Source of the DNA: Rhyacichthys aspro
Lineage: Eukaryota; Chordata; Actinopteri; Gobiiformes; Rhyacichthyidae
Assembly: GCA_036850595.1 (NCBI GenBank)
Contig: CM072156.1
Span: 9,975,441-10,039,440 of the forward strand
Reading direction: 5' to 3'
Length of the DNA stretch: 64,000 nt
Numbering within the stretch: position 1 is the first letter of the stretch; each line of letters starts with the position of its first letter. Below the pieces are notes generated by a model that did not search any database, was not told where the DNA came from, and was given only the letters and a program-made list of their open reading frames with translations. Positions 23,618 to 37,525 of this stretch are shown here, piece by piece. The position numbers and the translations under genes were made by a program.

Positions 23618-26600
23618 TCAAAATTCTTCTTCAGCGTTTCGACTTCTGCAGGTCTTCAGCTGCTTCAGACGCTCGATGCACTCCTCCACAGTGCGCTCGC
23701 CATGGACTTTGTTGTCTCTGGTGCGCACATTCACAGTGTTGCTAGTCTTCTCCTTTTCTCCCACCACTGTCTCAAACCGAAAACATGTAAGAGCGACAAA
23801 ACGGGAAAAATCAATATCTGGACGGACAGTGAGGGAGAGATAAAGAAAGGACGCAACAGAAAGGCAAGTGTGTTGTCACTGACCCAGGATGAAGTTGTAC
23901 TGAGACAACTGTGCGTTCCTGATTTTTTTGTTCAGGGTGCAGCCAGGGTCCAGATCCACATCACTCATGAACCCAGCGCAGTGGAATTCCTGCTGGACCT
24001 GCCACATTAACGAGAGAGACAGCATTGGTTTACATTAAGCAGAACATTTGAAAAGTTTAGTTTAACCAGAGCAAATTAGACAATTTATAGAGAACATTGC
24101 CATTTAAAACTGTATTTCAAATCACAAATTCCTGAGTTTAACAAAACACCTTTGAGTAGCCACAAGAACCGCTTACATAGATCCTTATGTTTGCCCTTGT
24201 GGTGCAATAGGACAGAACAAGACCAGGCTAAATACAGACATGACTGTAGCCAAGCAGCAGTGATAAAGAGCAGTAAAGTAAACAGTAGTTTAGGCAGCAT
24301 ACCTTCTGGGCATACTCTTCACAGGTTGGTCCCACTGGCACCACCATTATTTGGCGAGGAGAGAGCCACAGAGGCCTGAAAAAGAGCAGGGCACTTTTCT
24401 TTTTAGTGTGCATTTAGTCCAGGCACATGTGCAGGCGACCTGTGCAAATATTTACACCCCCCACAGAGTTGTTGTCCTCTGTGGGTTCAATCTGGAAACT
24501 ATTATCTGCAGTGAACAACTGCAGAGGTGCACACACCATTTGCCTCCATAGTTTTCAGTCAGAATGGCAATCATCCTCTCCACTGATCCTAGAATGGCTC
24601 TGTGGATAATGACTGGTCTCCTCTTGTCATCTCCATCATGGCTACAAGACAGAGCAGAGAATTAAAGCAAAAGAAATGATAAGAGTTAAACAAAACAAAA
24701 CAAAACAAAGAAACTCCACTTTAAAGATTTTCCTTGTAAAACAAAGTACAATGGGTACCTGACAAAGGAGAGATTGAAGCGGATTGGCAGCTGGAAATCC
24801 AGCTGGATAGTAGCACACTGATGGTATCGACCAATGGCATCTTTGATCTGAATGTCAATCTACAAAGAAAGGCCAACATTCATAAAATGAAACTCCAGTT
24901 TAAGTAAATCCTGTGTGCGGTGTGCACATTACCTTTGGCCCATAGAACGCTCCGTCTCCGGGATTCAGAACCCATTTTTCACCAAAGTCGTTTAAACTGT
25001 TTTCCAGTTGCTGTGAAAATCAGAAACTTTGTCTCAGTGTCTGAATGATATGATTTAAGCAAAGCTGTATTTTTGGACCTGGTCAAGTGCAAAATGTTAA
25101 CATCAATAAAAAAAATTTTTGTAGATTGGTATTTACAGTTCATTTTTGTGTGTATAAATTGGCATTTTAGCGGAAGCAATCATTCATCTCTGATTCTTCA
25201 CCACTGCAGAATGATTCTTATACAAATGTGTATTCAAGCTTGGCCTTGAAAAAAAAATGTTTTATAGCCTTTCTTCTAAAAAGATACTGGCCAGCACAAA
25301 TTTCTTTCTTCTTAATTTTAAATAACTTTAAATGCTTCTGTTCAGCTGCTTCATGTCTTCTGACGAAAATTGAAAAGAGATACACAATTTGCACATCTGT
25401 GATAATAAATTAACTCTATAGATACAAGGCGACAGTTTTCTCAAGAACTATGTATTTCCAGTTTATCAATAGTTCATAGCTCCATGTTGATACTTAGGAT
25501 CCCGATTTCATTTAAGCATCAAACAAAAACACATAGCTCAGTATGTTTATTCTTCTCAAAATTATCTCATCTGTCACTGTAAACTGATTGTACAGATTAA
25601 TCTGTTGCATTTACAGGAGACCCCAAAGACTCTTGGGGTTTTATTAATGCTGAAAGCACAAAGCAATAAAGACTGATTACCGTTTAGTTTAATTCTGTTA
25701 CTTTTGTCATTACTTTAAGCTCATTTTAAATATTACCTGCACTGTCCTAAAGCAGCCCACAGTGTTACAGTAACACTAAATGTGGAGCTGGTCCACAGAG
25801 AGGCCTTTTGATTTGACAGAGAAAGCAGACACTAATAACACTGATGTGGATTCTCTGGAGAACAGAGGACAATTTCTGCCTCTGACAAGAAGCCGAATGA
25901 GACTTGTTCATTACAATATAAATGTTCTTTGTGCCTTCAAATCATTCTCTCTCCATTTGCTGCCTGTCTGTGTCTGAGGACTGCCTCCAGGATTTCCACT
26001 CTGATAACATCACTAGAGCACATTTTCATTTGTCAAGTACCTTTTCTGCCTGGTCCCAGATTTGTGGGTCTCCCAGGAACTTCTCTGGCCGTGTAGAAAG
26101 GTTGAGTTTGAAAGTGAAGCCAAAGACGTCATACACAGTCCGCAGGAAGTCCAGGCATCCTTTGATCTCCTCCTCAATCTGGAGATAAATCAAACGTCAA
26201 AAAAATTCTGTGTGTGTGACACAGATAGCTAAATCATTTTTTTTTTCCTAAAAACAACATTTCTAGGACTTTTAATAGTTTCTAGTTAGTGTTATTGCAG
26301 AAACATCTGAATATTGGCTTTTCTTAATCGGATGATTTTAGACCTACTGCACTGACTCTAAAATATCTTTCCTGAACACATTACAGCTACCGCAGTGAAA
26401 ATGAAGACACTAAGGTAAAATAATGTGTGCAGAGACACATAAAATAACTGACTATGTCACCTACTGCTGTTACTGAGAAGAGGAGGAATTGAGTCACTAG
26501 TGCTTTGGAAGTAAGCTGCTGTATTACTACTGTATTACATTAATTAAAAAATAACCCCTTCCAAAAACGTTGGGAAGCAGTTTTAACCCACTGGTTTCTA

Positions 26601-29600
26601 AAATTAATACATTTATGATCACTCATTTAATTGAGCTGAATTTCTCTTTGTAACTTTAATGGAAAAATCTTTGTTATTTACTTTTGAGCGAAGTATCACT
26701 AAATTTCAGTTAAATTTACTGTCTGACACTTTTTATTCTGACCATGGGGACGTGCTGTGAGGCTGAGTAATGTCAGTGCATGAGCATGTCTTTAACCTGT
26801 TCCATGGAGCAGAAGATGTGAGCGTCATCCTGCTGAAAGCGCCGCACTCGGGTGAGCCCAGTCAGGGCTCCTGACAGCTCATTCCTATGGAGAACGCCAA
26901 AGTCCGCCATGCGCAGGGGCAACTCTCTCCAGGAGCGTGGCCGGTGGTCAAACATCAGACTGGTTCACAAACATGGACAGACAGAGGAAATTAAAAAAAC
27001 TGTCAACTTTGAGCTAGAGAGATCATAACTTAGAATAACTTTAAGAATTAATATATAACCAGAATCAGATATAAGCTTGCACTGCCATGTAACACTGTAA
27101 CTGTCTGTGGACGGTTTGCACAAATATTGAGAAGAAAATGAAAAATGCAAAACAGATTTAAATACAAGAAACTGCAGCCTGTCTTTTTACACTGCAATGC
27201 AGCAGTCAGCACTCAAGTTTGGTCATTCAAGAACACACAACAAGGGAAGTGTCATAATGGATGTAATAACTAAACTATCTTCATCATTGGCAACATTTAA
27301 GTATTAACTAATAGGAAATTGTTTAATTGTGCTCACCAGTGTCCGGGGCAGTTCATGGGTTTGAGAGCAAACGTCTCCTTTTCTACCTCGAAAGAGAACA
27401 TGTTCTCACTGTAGTGCTGCCAGTGGCCAGAGGTCTGCCATAGTTTACTGTTGTAGATGTTGGGGGTCACCACCTCCTGGAAACCTCTTTTCCTGTATTC
27501 ACTCTAGATGACATAAGAAAGAGGTCTGTCAGACCACCCCCCAAAATATGACAAAATTGTTTTAAAGCCTTGGAAATAAAACTTGTTTTTTGTGATGAAG
27601 AGCAGTTTAAAACTAATATTATTGTAGACTACACTTGGGAATCAATTTTACCACATAAAAGTCAAAATATCCATTTTTTAATACATTTTTTAATCTTAGT
27701 TTTTCCATTCCAAGAAATATAATTGTATTTAATAAGCATATTGTGTCAATTTGTGCGGTATAAAATATAAAAACATAAATTCAACAACCTGTATTGCACT
27801 TGTGTTACATCTATTATTCTTCATGTGCACGTTCAATGCATAGTCCATGCAATCGCTTTCTTGAATAAATGAAAGTCATTATCTTGTGCTTTTCATTTTT
27901 TTCTTGTGTCTTTTTACCTCCAAGACTGTGAAAGCTTGCACTTACTCGAATGAACTCAGTTAAGCTGTTGTAGAGGAAGGCTCCTTTGGGCAGGAAGAAG
28001 CAGCTTCCAGGACTGAGGTCATGGAAGAAGAACAGGTCTTGCTCCTAAAGGAGGGGAACAGGTTTGTTGATGTCTCATGTAAAACTGACACTGTGACTGC
28101 TAACACTGGTTTCAGTATGTCATAATATCACAGGATTTACTGGACTAATGCTTTAGTCTACGCCTGTCATTGTGTTACATGAGTGGGAAGAACACACACA
28201 CCCTTCACTTCCTATCAACAAAGCAAGATTAATTTATGAAAGAAGGTTGGCAATTTAAATTAGAGTTACCGCAACTTGCCCAAGTTACTCTGCTATAATT
28301 GTTTTGTATTGAGTGGATTAATGCAGTCATTACTTTGGGCTAAATGGAGTCAGGGTACAAATTATTGTAAAGCCTATTTTTTGCTTCAAACCTAGTGTCT
28401 AAAAACATTGTGTTTTGTTGTGCTTATATATTAGAAATAAACTGAGATCTCACAGCAACTCTGAGAACTGAGTTTAACACGTATCTATCAACAATTTTTA
28501 AGTTTAAAATGCGTTGGCTACCATAAGGAAGAATTTGGGATTCACTCTAACAAGATAAAAATAATGGTCCCAAAGTCATAGGAAGCTGGTGTTAATTATG
28601 TGCTTTGTCTTAAATTGAAATAAGAGACTGAGGTTATTTGAGTAGAAGTGGTTGGTATATTGAATAAAACCAGTCTGAGAGTCATGGACCGGTGACACCA
28701 TTTGTCACCAGTGAAAGACACTATTTTCACCCACACAACACACATTTTTAGCTTTAGAGTGTAACTGTCTTCTACTTATTGCTGAGTGATCTTTCCTCTT
28801 TCATCTAAATTGTACAGTAGCAAACCCCCTGACGAGAGAGTTCCTACCCGGCCCAGTTTACGGTGGTCTCTGTTCTTGGCATCCTCCTGGAACTTCTCCC
28901 ACTCTTTGAGCATTTTGGGGTCAGGAAAAGAGATGCCATAGATCCTCTGGAGGGTTTCCATGTCCGCTTTTCCTTCCCAGTATGTAGATGAATTCTAGCA
29001 CACAACAGAAAAAAGTACATTTGCTTTTTCATCACTTTTTCCACCCAGTCCCTTGGGAATGAAGTGTAAGGTAACAGTGCTAGAAATAGGAACGGGCTTT
29101 CACACATCCAGGGCACAGAGTATAAACTGATCTGAACAACAATCTGTCAAAAAGGGACACCAACACCATTAAAAATGCTTACTTTGTGGATCTTAAGGGC
29201 CTTGATTTTCCCAGTATGTCTAACATGAGGTCCTCGACACAAGTCGATTAAAGGGCCACACCTAAAATTGCAAAAGAAGTTGCTGTTAACCCAAAGACAT
29301 TTATGTTTGGATGTCAATACCCTGGCAAAAACAGGAAAACGACTTCTTAGAATCATAATGATAAGGATAAATATTTAAAATAGCCAGAGCTTGGACTTCA
29401 CCTGTAAACTGTAGTTGTGGGTGTAGTAACTTTCTCATTCAGGATGCGGCACTTGAATTTGTTGTACTGTTGAAGAAAACATATGTTTTAAATGCTATAG
29501 CCCTGCAGAGTAAACAGCGTTTTATGCCTCATTGCTTAAACGTTATACCTTAAACATTTCCAGCAATGTTTCTTTCTTTATCTCCAGTCGTTCAAATGGC

Positions 29601-32497
29601 TGCTTCTCCTTCATGATTTTCTTACACAAAGTCTCCAGACAAGGGAAATCGTTGCTAGAAACCCCTCTGCACAAGAGATAAACAATTATTTATAACTTAA
29701 AAACTTACCTTAATATCTTAACCTTTATGCAATGCTAAATTAATTTTTTTACTTGACCAGATTTTTGCCGAGTGGTGCATTTTCTTTTATGGTCAGAAAC
29801 TGGTCATTATTGCTTAGCATGGACAAACATGTCCTTGGTTTTAGGGCTGCTACAGCAATGTCAAAATATCCTTGCAAAACACATTCTCCAAGATCGTGAT
29901 TTGCATAAAATGACTTCATTATGGGGGTTACAGAATTAATTAGACAGCAATCCTCAAGCTTTCCTGCAGCCTCAAGCAGAGAGAAGTGCATCTGTTTCAG
30001 GAAAAGGTCAAGTGAAAAAGTTGTTTATGAGGGAAAAATGTTTAAGGGTCTCTCAACACACACAGTGACTTATAGATGAGATGTTTCCCTTTCTTTTTCT
30101 TACACCCAAAAAAGGTCTGGTTTTATACCATTAGTGTAATTACATCCCACCGTCTGATGCTTGCCCCCCAACGGACACATAAAACAAGACATATCACTCT
30201 GTAAACTCACTCATTGTTGTCCAGGAACATGTCATAATAGAAGCCATTTTCAATGGGAGGACCGTAGCACAGACAGCCGCCGTACACTCTCTCCATGGCC
30301 TCACCCAAAATGTGTGCACTAGAATGCCAGTACACCTAAAAACAATGTAAGAAACATATAAGTCGAAAATTTTCACATGGCTAAAAACATTACAATTTGC
30401 AAATTGGTTGGAAATACTTAAAATACAATAATTATTCTTGAGGGGCCAGTTGCAAATGTTACAGCACATGACTGAAGAATGTCTTATATTCCCAGCTCTC
30501 CCCTTTATGTGGTTGCGGTTCCTTTTTTTCACAGATTCACAGAGCTCTGAGGCTTATTATTGATTGTAAAACTCTTAACTTATCACTTTAACCTTGCAAG
30601 CCCAGAATAGCCTGCTCCAATGACATGCCAATAAGACTGAATTAAGTCTGTGAGATGTTTGGTCCTGATATATAACAATCTCAATTTTCGATATGGATAT
30701 ATAAAAAAAAAATGAACACTCTAGAAATTGTCAATATTTTATGTACAAATGTGATTATCAGAAAACTGCTACACATCACTTCTATTTTGGTTTGTTTTGT
30801 TGTTTTGCTTGCACTGTAAAAATCTGCCGTTCATCAAACCTTTGTCGGTTCTGTGACATTTGAAGTGACCAGACACTGTTGGTAGGATGCTAGGTAAGAA
30901 TGGATTTTCACTGTACAATACTCAAAAGCAAAGCTTTGTTAATCTAAGGATTAAATGCACTTACAGCCTGAGCCTCCTCATCATCAAACTTGAGAAGCTG
31001 TAGGCTACAATCTTCTTCCAGAGGCCTGTCCAGGTCCCATACAGTGTTGTTAACTTTGGCAATCACTGTGTTGTCAGCAAGGCCTTGACTGGACAGTGCA
31101 AACACAAAACACTGAATTACTTTACGTTATAAACATTACGTGACATGTCCCTAACCACATAAATAAAAGTTATTATACGATAACTGAAAGTAAAACATAG
31201 AATACCTTGACAAATGAATGAATGAATGACAGAACTCATGACAGACCTGATTCCACAAGCGATCTGGTAAGGGGTGGTTTTCCAGGATTCAGCATCTACC
31301 ACCTTCCCATCGGGCAGGGTCACCTTTATGGATCTGCTGTCATTTGCAGCGCGCTCTGCGATAAGAGCATCATGCTCAGCTTTCAACTTTGTATATAATG
31401 TAAGACGTTCGTCAATGTACTCTGGTGGTTGTGAGAGCTGAAAGAGAAAAAAAATGCCGACATTAAAACCGCAGTATTAGTAGTTTAGTATTATTGCATT
31501 CAAACTTTTTTGCAACTAGTTTTAGAAATCTCCAGCAAATCTTGTTCCAAACTACGGTCACCCTCCATGTAATAGTATTGTATATACTGTAGTAGTACTG
31601 AAGAGGCAGCATGAACAGCCTGCCACACAGGCAGGTGAGTAGAGCTGGATGTGCTCTTGGTAGACAGAAAATAAATTCTCTAATATCAGTGTGTTAAATG
31701 AGTGTGTAACATAACCAATTTCATTGTTTTACATTTTTATTAATAATTTCAAATATCCAATGAAGCATTAAATTTAATTGCAGCAAAATCTTACTTATTG
31801 TTTTATTTGCTGGCATGGCTGGCTGTAGTTTTACACAGCTTTGTGTTGTTCTAATTGTTGGTCTCTTGATATTTTCTGCTACATCTATGAGCGCAAACTA
31901 GGCAGCCAGAGCATGGCTCAGCCACATGCGAATACACTATTGAAACGATCTAAACAAATACAAGTTATACTGCGTTATTCATCTTCCTGTTCAACTGGAA
32001 TTGAACTGGATGCCAAATATAGTTTAGTCTGTGCAGTACACACCTCAGCTCTGCCTCCAGAGTCTCCTGCTGCTCCTTTTGTCTTCTTCTTTCCCACATC
32101 TTTGCCACTTTCAGCTCCCCCCTGTCCCAAAAACACATGGTATTAAATAAAACAGACTTACTCTTTGTTTAGTTGAGCACTGTTTCCTCGCCATACGCAT
32201 TACAGAAACATTAGACAAAAGTTATTACCTTGATTACAATTAACACGAAATAAAGTTATCAGCTTTTTGTGTGGTTGAAAGATTTATGTCGTATTTTGTT
32301 TTGGGAGAACTCGTGAAGTGCACAACAACGTTGCAGTGCAAGCTCCACGACTCCTTGCTGCATAAATGTAAGTGTGAGAGGAGCTTAGCTAGGTGCTATC
32401 ATGCTAACATGAGTTAAATACAGGCACAGTTTATTACCTTTTTACCGTCGTCCACTTGCATTTCGCTCATTTTGTCTGCGATTGACTTTTCGGCCAT
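23618..32497 (-). CDS. tars1: Threonyl-tRNA synthetase, cytoplasmic, 19 coding exons, 724 aa
   Basis: It charges tRNA-Thr with threonine in the cytosol. Exons 1-19, minus strand: 32438-32497, 32044-32121, 31247-31437, 30965-31088, 30211-30335, 29549-29666, 29402-29466, 29183-29261, 28848-28994, 27946-28044, 27337-27503, 26797-26959, 26041-26178, 24933-25010, 24759-24859, 24537-24641, 24303-24375, 23884-23998, 23618-23766. All introns are GT-AG, phase closes throughout, and the total is 2,175 nt including TGA. The length is close to human TARS1 (723). Domains: charged N-terminal extension (1-46); TGS (about 82-144); editing domain with HSSAH (H155, H159) and CRGPH (C262, H266); class II core with MNCPGH, HRNE (R443) and GSVER (R600); anticodon-binding domain (about 625-724). 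The zinc ligands by spacing are C414, H465 and H591. The start ATG has A at -3 and G at +4. No catalytic residue is missing. TARS3 is less likely because the N-terminal extension is short. The assignment is very secure. Confidence 0.97.
24691..24710. repeat. CAAAA pentanucleotide repeat in a tars1 intron
   Basis: About four tandem CAAAA units lie in the intron between exons 15 and 16. They probably have no function. Confidence 0.8.
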
Positions 32498-32660
32498 AAT
32501 AACCACAACGATAGCAGACCGGTAAATACAACTTTTCCAAGTTTGAGCTGAAGTGTGCTGCGGTCTGTCAGAGCCGGTGACGACCGGTGATGACGTACCC
32601 GGATGTGGCGATTCTGATGCAACATTACCGTCATGGGCGGAGCTAAAGCTAACATACAAC
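32498..32660 (-). promoter_or_regulatory. tars1: tars1 5' UTR and core promoter with CARE/ATF4-type site
   Basis: This is the sequence directly upstream of the tars1 start codon. It is locally richer in CpG than its surroundings. It holds TGATGCAAC at 32615-32623, which fits the C/EBP-ATF response element consensus TGATGNAAN. A CRE-like TGACGTAC lies at 32591-32598, and an ETS-like ACATCCGG (read on the minus strand) at about 32599-32606. No TATA box is evident. Cytosolic aminoacyl-tRNA synthetase genes are known ATF4 targets in the amino-acid response, so the first site is likely functional. The transcription start was not located. Confidence 0.6.
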
Positions 32661-34903
32661 TAAATATATCATCTGGCGCGAAGATAAAATGTGTTTTTTG
32701 GGGGGAAATAAGGCTGTAGGTGTAGGATAATTATTACCCTAAGTATGATGTGTTTTAATGTCAGGCAGTGAGGTCTTTTCAAACTGCAAATGTTAGAGAG
32801 GGCCTTCCACTGCACTTCATATTAGAAAATGTTGAGAAATAAAATGGAAAGAATATTCTGAGAAAGTTGCTGCATGCACATTTCCTTAAGGAGAAAGCTT
32901 TTCGTTCTTAAGTTTAAAGTGGATAAAGCTATGTAGCCCTTCATCTCACCAGTTCACCAGTGCAGGAGTCCAGGTAAGTTTTCATGGCAGTAACATTTAA
33001 TTCTGACTGAACTACTTTTGAGTAGGCTACAAGAACATCTGTGGACTGAGAAAAGAGATATGACAGCATTGTCCTCTGAATAGAGGGCCAGTGCCATACA
33101 AATCTCTTCACTTCTCAAAGAAGGCTTGTATGTGTTTTGAAATAAAGCCCCAGAGGACTGAACTGAAGCAGGCACCAGTGTTTTTTTTACCCATTTGGGA
33201 ATTCTGTGCATTCATTCTGGCAACAAAGTGGGATACAAATAAAAGCAAAGGCATAACAAATATGCTCTGCCCATCTGCATACAAAAACACACAACAAGAA
33301 TATGTATATGTAAAGTTAAAGAAGCAGCACAAATTTCCTATCAGAAAAAATGTTGCAGTCCTAGAATACACACATAGCCCTGTGGGCATATTATAAGTCA
33401 AAACAAACAAATTCTCTAGATTGTACAACACCTTCTCACACACTGATTGTCAAGGCCAAAAAAGAAGCACAAAAAATACCATACACATTTGCAGCAAATA
33501 AGATATATTTAAATTGACAAGGTAGTTTTTCCTGTAAAAACACACATTTAATAAAATGCAGTGCCAAGTTTACATACAAGGAAGAGTCATTATTTACTTC
33601 CTGTAGCCTATGACTGGCTGCGTCAAGTAAACCACCCTGTATAAACCAGTGATCTGAACTCACAAGGCATGCATAATCACAGCAACAGAGAACAGATTAG
33701 CGCTGTTGTTGATGCAATGATGACTAGAATCATTAGTCATTGCAGTGTGTATCAGGAGAGTATCTGAGACTGTGTTTGTCCTATATGTTTAGAGCTTGAA
33801 GGCAGACTCCAGACTTCAGACAACATATGCATTTCAATTATACTCAAACAGTGGTTTTAAACTTCCAACACTCTCCCAGGGAATAAAGAGAGAGCTGTAG
33901 CACACCATGCTTCCCCGCTGTTCTTGGCTTGTTGTGTGGAGAGGGAAGTCTTGAATAATTAACCTTCAAACACTTGAAAAGTCAGGCACCATGTTCTATT
34001 TCTTGGCACAGCAAAGCCCAAAATACTGCTCTGGTGCCAAGGAACTCTTAATGCTTGGCTGACATGGAAATATTATTCAAACTACATGCAACAAATTGTC
34101 TCTTACAGTATGTTTAAATTCGTGGAGTATGTTTTACAAATGATGGCACTATGATGAATAATTTTAAAAGGTGTTATCTTGAGCATTCAATAAGAGACTA
34201 AGCAGAGATAGTCAGAGAGGAGCTGTCACCACACTCTATAAATACATCACCAACAATGCTGAACAAACTAAAACGGTGTTCATTAGTCGAGACTACAGTG
34301 AAGCAATGTTGACATCGATGTGGCTTTTCTTTCAAGGGCAGGCCCCGACTGCTGGTTAGGTGGCTCCATATGATGACAACCCTACATAGTTTAGTTCCTA
34401 TCCAGTGTTATGTCTGCTTTCCATTTGTAATCTTTGTCAGGATATTTAAATGTTGTATTTCATCATTAACACTAGCACGTAGGTGTCAGTAAAAAAAACC
34501 TGGCCCAAGACAGAGATAGAAATAATTGTGTTTTGTGCCAACAGTTTTCACTGTCACATCTCAGCTCTGCCACTGTCACCTCTTTCAGTGAAGTTGTGAT
34601 AGAGCCAGCAGTCTACAGGCCTCTCTGGAGAGAACACAACAACACTAGCCTCTTCTGCTCTGCTCCAGAAAAAAAAATTGCAGAGACAACTACATGATGG
34701 GATATATTCCAAGTGCATCATAAATATTTTATCATTTTGTGTTCATCTTTTTTCCCCAGTACAGTCTATGAGATCACCATTCACTGCTATTGTTGGCCTA
34801 ACATGCCATGCATGAATATTTTTAGTCAATTAAAGAACTTCTACCTTCTATCCTGCCACAAACAAAACCAAAAATATACTATGTGTGCTATGTCTTCTCA
34901 CAG

Positions 34904-35010
34904 AGTGCAATGGCTCATCTGCTTCTGTTGGGTATCTGCTCCAAGGACGAGCTCCAGTATGAAATCACTGGCCTTCAGCCGCCCTCCATGCAGGAAAACG
35001 ATGACAGCAG
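34904..35010 (+). other. Candidate orphan exon
   Basis: The 107-nt stretch is preceded by CTTCTCACAG and followed by GTCAAAGA. It is open in one frame (35 codons plus two bases) with coding-like codons: ATGGCTCATCTGCTTCTG opens it, and CTC, CAG, GGC, CCC and AGC recur. The peptide starts SAMAHLLLLGICSKDELQYE. A second acceptor-like site lies at about 34.76 kb. There is no family match and no partner exon was found, so it may be a non-coding RNA exon or chance. Confidence 0.18.
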
Positions 35011-37486
35011 GTCAAAGACAAGGTCAGGGAGGATTGTTGCTCTCCGTTGCCAAGCAGACAACCATCTGCTGTAAAATCCTTTGTGAGTTGAAGTGATCCT
35101 CCCCAGGCCTTTCTAAGGACTCCCTGAGCCACTAACACCTGCAAAACCAGTCTCGCTGCACTGCTTTGTATTATTTCATTTTTTCACATTATTTTGCTGT
35201 GTATTATTTCTGAACATTAATGATTGCATGTAAAATAATATTTGCAACAAAAAGGAAAATCCAGGTTAAATTACTGCTGAATACCAATATCGATTATTCT
35301 ATGTCTTGAGTTGCATGCATATAAATAAATCTCCTCCTGTGATGTACATTATGCCATGTATCCCACTCCTCTCGACAGCACGCACACACACTCGTCGGGC
35401 CGTATCTGGGTCGTTCGCCTCCCTCTGCTCAGCTTCCTGCAGTGTTTCTGGTTCAGGCAGAGGTTCTCCTTTGAGTGAGATTTAAATGCTGATGCTCATG
35501 AAACACCACTGGCAGCAGTCAAATGAGGAACAATAAACAAGGAAAAGTTTTTCAAAGCAGACACAAGAATCTATCCTAAAAGTTTTTTTTTCTTTTTTCC
35601 ACAATGAACTCAGCTCATTTTTATTCAAGGTGACTAAGTTAGTTATGATGTGGCTTCACCTTGTGAAGCACATGACTGTACTTTATTAAAGCTTGCCTAT
35701 TAGTGTGTAAATGCAGCAGACATATCACAAATATGCCTGTCTTCAAATGACTAAAAGCTCATACATAAATGATGCTCTATACTGGTAGAAATGCAGTCAG
35801 GATCTGCATGCAGCATTTCTTCAAAACATCAGCACGGCTCCAAGTGCAGGCAGTTTGTGGGAGGCAGAGATTTAGTCTCTTAGATTGCCATCTCTGCTTG
35901 CCACATAATGTCAAGGGACCAAGAGGTGGCTTTAGTAAAGCTGACTTCACCAAAGTAAGGGAGAAGGTAAAAGAGAAACAGAAGTTGCTTGAGTCTCAAA
36001 GAGAAATGAGAATATTGGAAGAAAGTATGTACACTGCATCACGCTAAAGAACATTTATTGGCTTCTTCCTACAGCCAGGGGTGATAGCAGATCAACTGGT
36101 TGTGGTTAGTCTGAGATACAGATGCAAAAGGGAGGGAAATAGAAGGATTAGGCTTCATCCTGCTCCTTATCATTCAGTTCAGTCTGCTGCCTCAGCAGCA
36201 GTAAGCAAATTGAACCTAACAGGATCGGCCATAGCTACTACCTCTTCAAAGTAATATGTGAGCTGAGCTGGGCCCGACTGTCATTAGAGGATTACACTTT
36301 ATGACCTCTGCTACCGGCAATACAATCCCTTCATTCTTAATGTAACAACAACTGTCTCAAAAGAAAAACAAAAAAAACATTAAAGTTCCCTTTTTTTACA
36401 GTGCAATAGTTGAGATTGTTTTCCAACAGTGACTCTTTTTTCAACTATAGTGAAAGATGTTAAATTTAGCACCTGCTGGTCCCCTCATTACTGGAAATCT
36501 AAATGAGACAAATACAAACTGTTTCTACGAAAACATAATGAATTGAATGGTTTATTCTCAGTGGAATAAGTTTAGACTGAGAACTAATGTATACACACGG
36601 TATAGTTACACACAGGAAAACCTGAAATGGACCTCAACTCAATGTACTATTACAGAAAATAGCCGAGAGGAGATTGGCCCATTAAAAATATCTTTCATTA
36701 AAAGTTATAAAGGTTTCTCAATACCAGTAAGTCAGGAAATTATATTACAACATATGACAAAAGAGTGCAGTAAAAGCTGGCTGCAGCATCCTAATTTGCT
36801 TTTTAATTTAGAACAAAAACAGGCCACCTACAATAAAAGGTAACCAGTGATGAATGCCAGTTTAACTCATTTTGAATTCAAAACATATAGTTTGCAGGGT
36901 TTTAACATGGGATAACCCCTTGAGATCCAACAGCTCATTAGAGGCTGAAAACAGGGGGAGGAACAAACAAGGTCGACCTCTGCTTCGATAGTATATGATG
37001 AAGGCCCACAGTATAAAGCAGATAAGCCAGGCATGTTTTACAACCTAACGGCTATGAAATGTTGCCGTATTTAGGGCAACTGATTCATGTCATGACCAAA
37101 ATAAAACTCCCCTTTGAATGTTTGAAACCTTACAGAAATTTTATAGGCCAACACAAAATGTGTAGAACTGCAATGAGAATGTGTCATAGAATAATAGCTC
37201 CATTAGACTCTAGGATACAGTCAGAATACAGTAGCCAAATGCTAGACAGTTTTCTTTCAACCATGTCCTTTCACAGCCTCACACCTAACTAGTTCAAAGC
37301 AACAATGATTCCATCTGTGTTTCACTTAAGCACCAGAGATTTTCATTTCAAGGAGATAGAGGTTGGATAGAGGTCTTCATGCACCATTTTGACGAGACTG
37401 AATTTTAATGGACTGACTTAAATTGCAAGTTTACTTCAAAGCAGTACACTAAAATAATTTTATTTTATTTTTTTTATTTTTTTTAA

Positions 37487-37525
37487 GTTCCTCAAGGTTC
37501 AATGTTGGGTCCTGCACTGCTTTGA
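37487..37525 (+). mobile_element. Non-LTR retrotransposon reverse-transcriptase fragment
   Basis: One frame reads VPQGSMLGPALL and then a stop. This matches the fingers/palm motif of LINE reverse transcriptases (usually VPQGSVLGPLLF). No longer homology could be followed on either side. The left flank is a T-rich low-complexity run. It is a dead fragment, probably of an L2/Rex-type element. Confidence 0.5.

Noticed and set aside
32498..32659. In-frame extension of the tars1 ORF upstream of the chosen ATG, adding 54 residues from an ATG at 32,659
   Set aside because: It would place the promoter motifs in coding sequence. The added residues look neither like the TARS1 N-terminus nor like a clear targeting peptide, and the chosen ATG has a strong initiation context.
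35769..36047. 92-codon ORF with a Lys/Glu-rich, coiled-coil-like end
   Set aside because: The stretch is purine-rich, which gives Lys/Glu codons by chance. No acceptor or partner exon fits.
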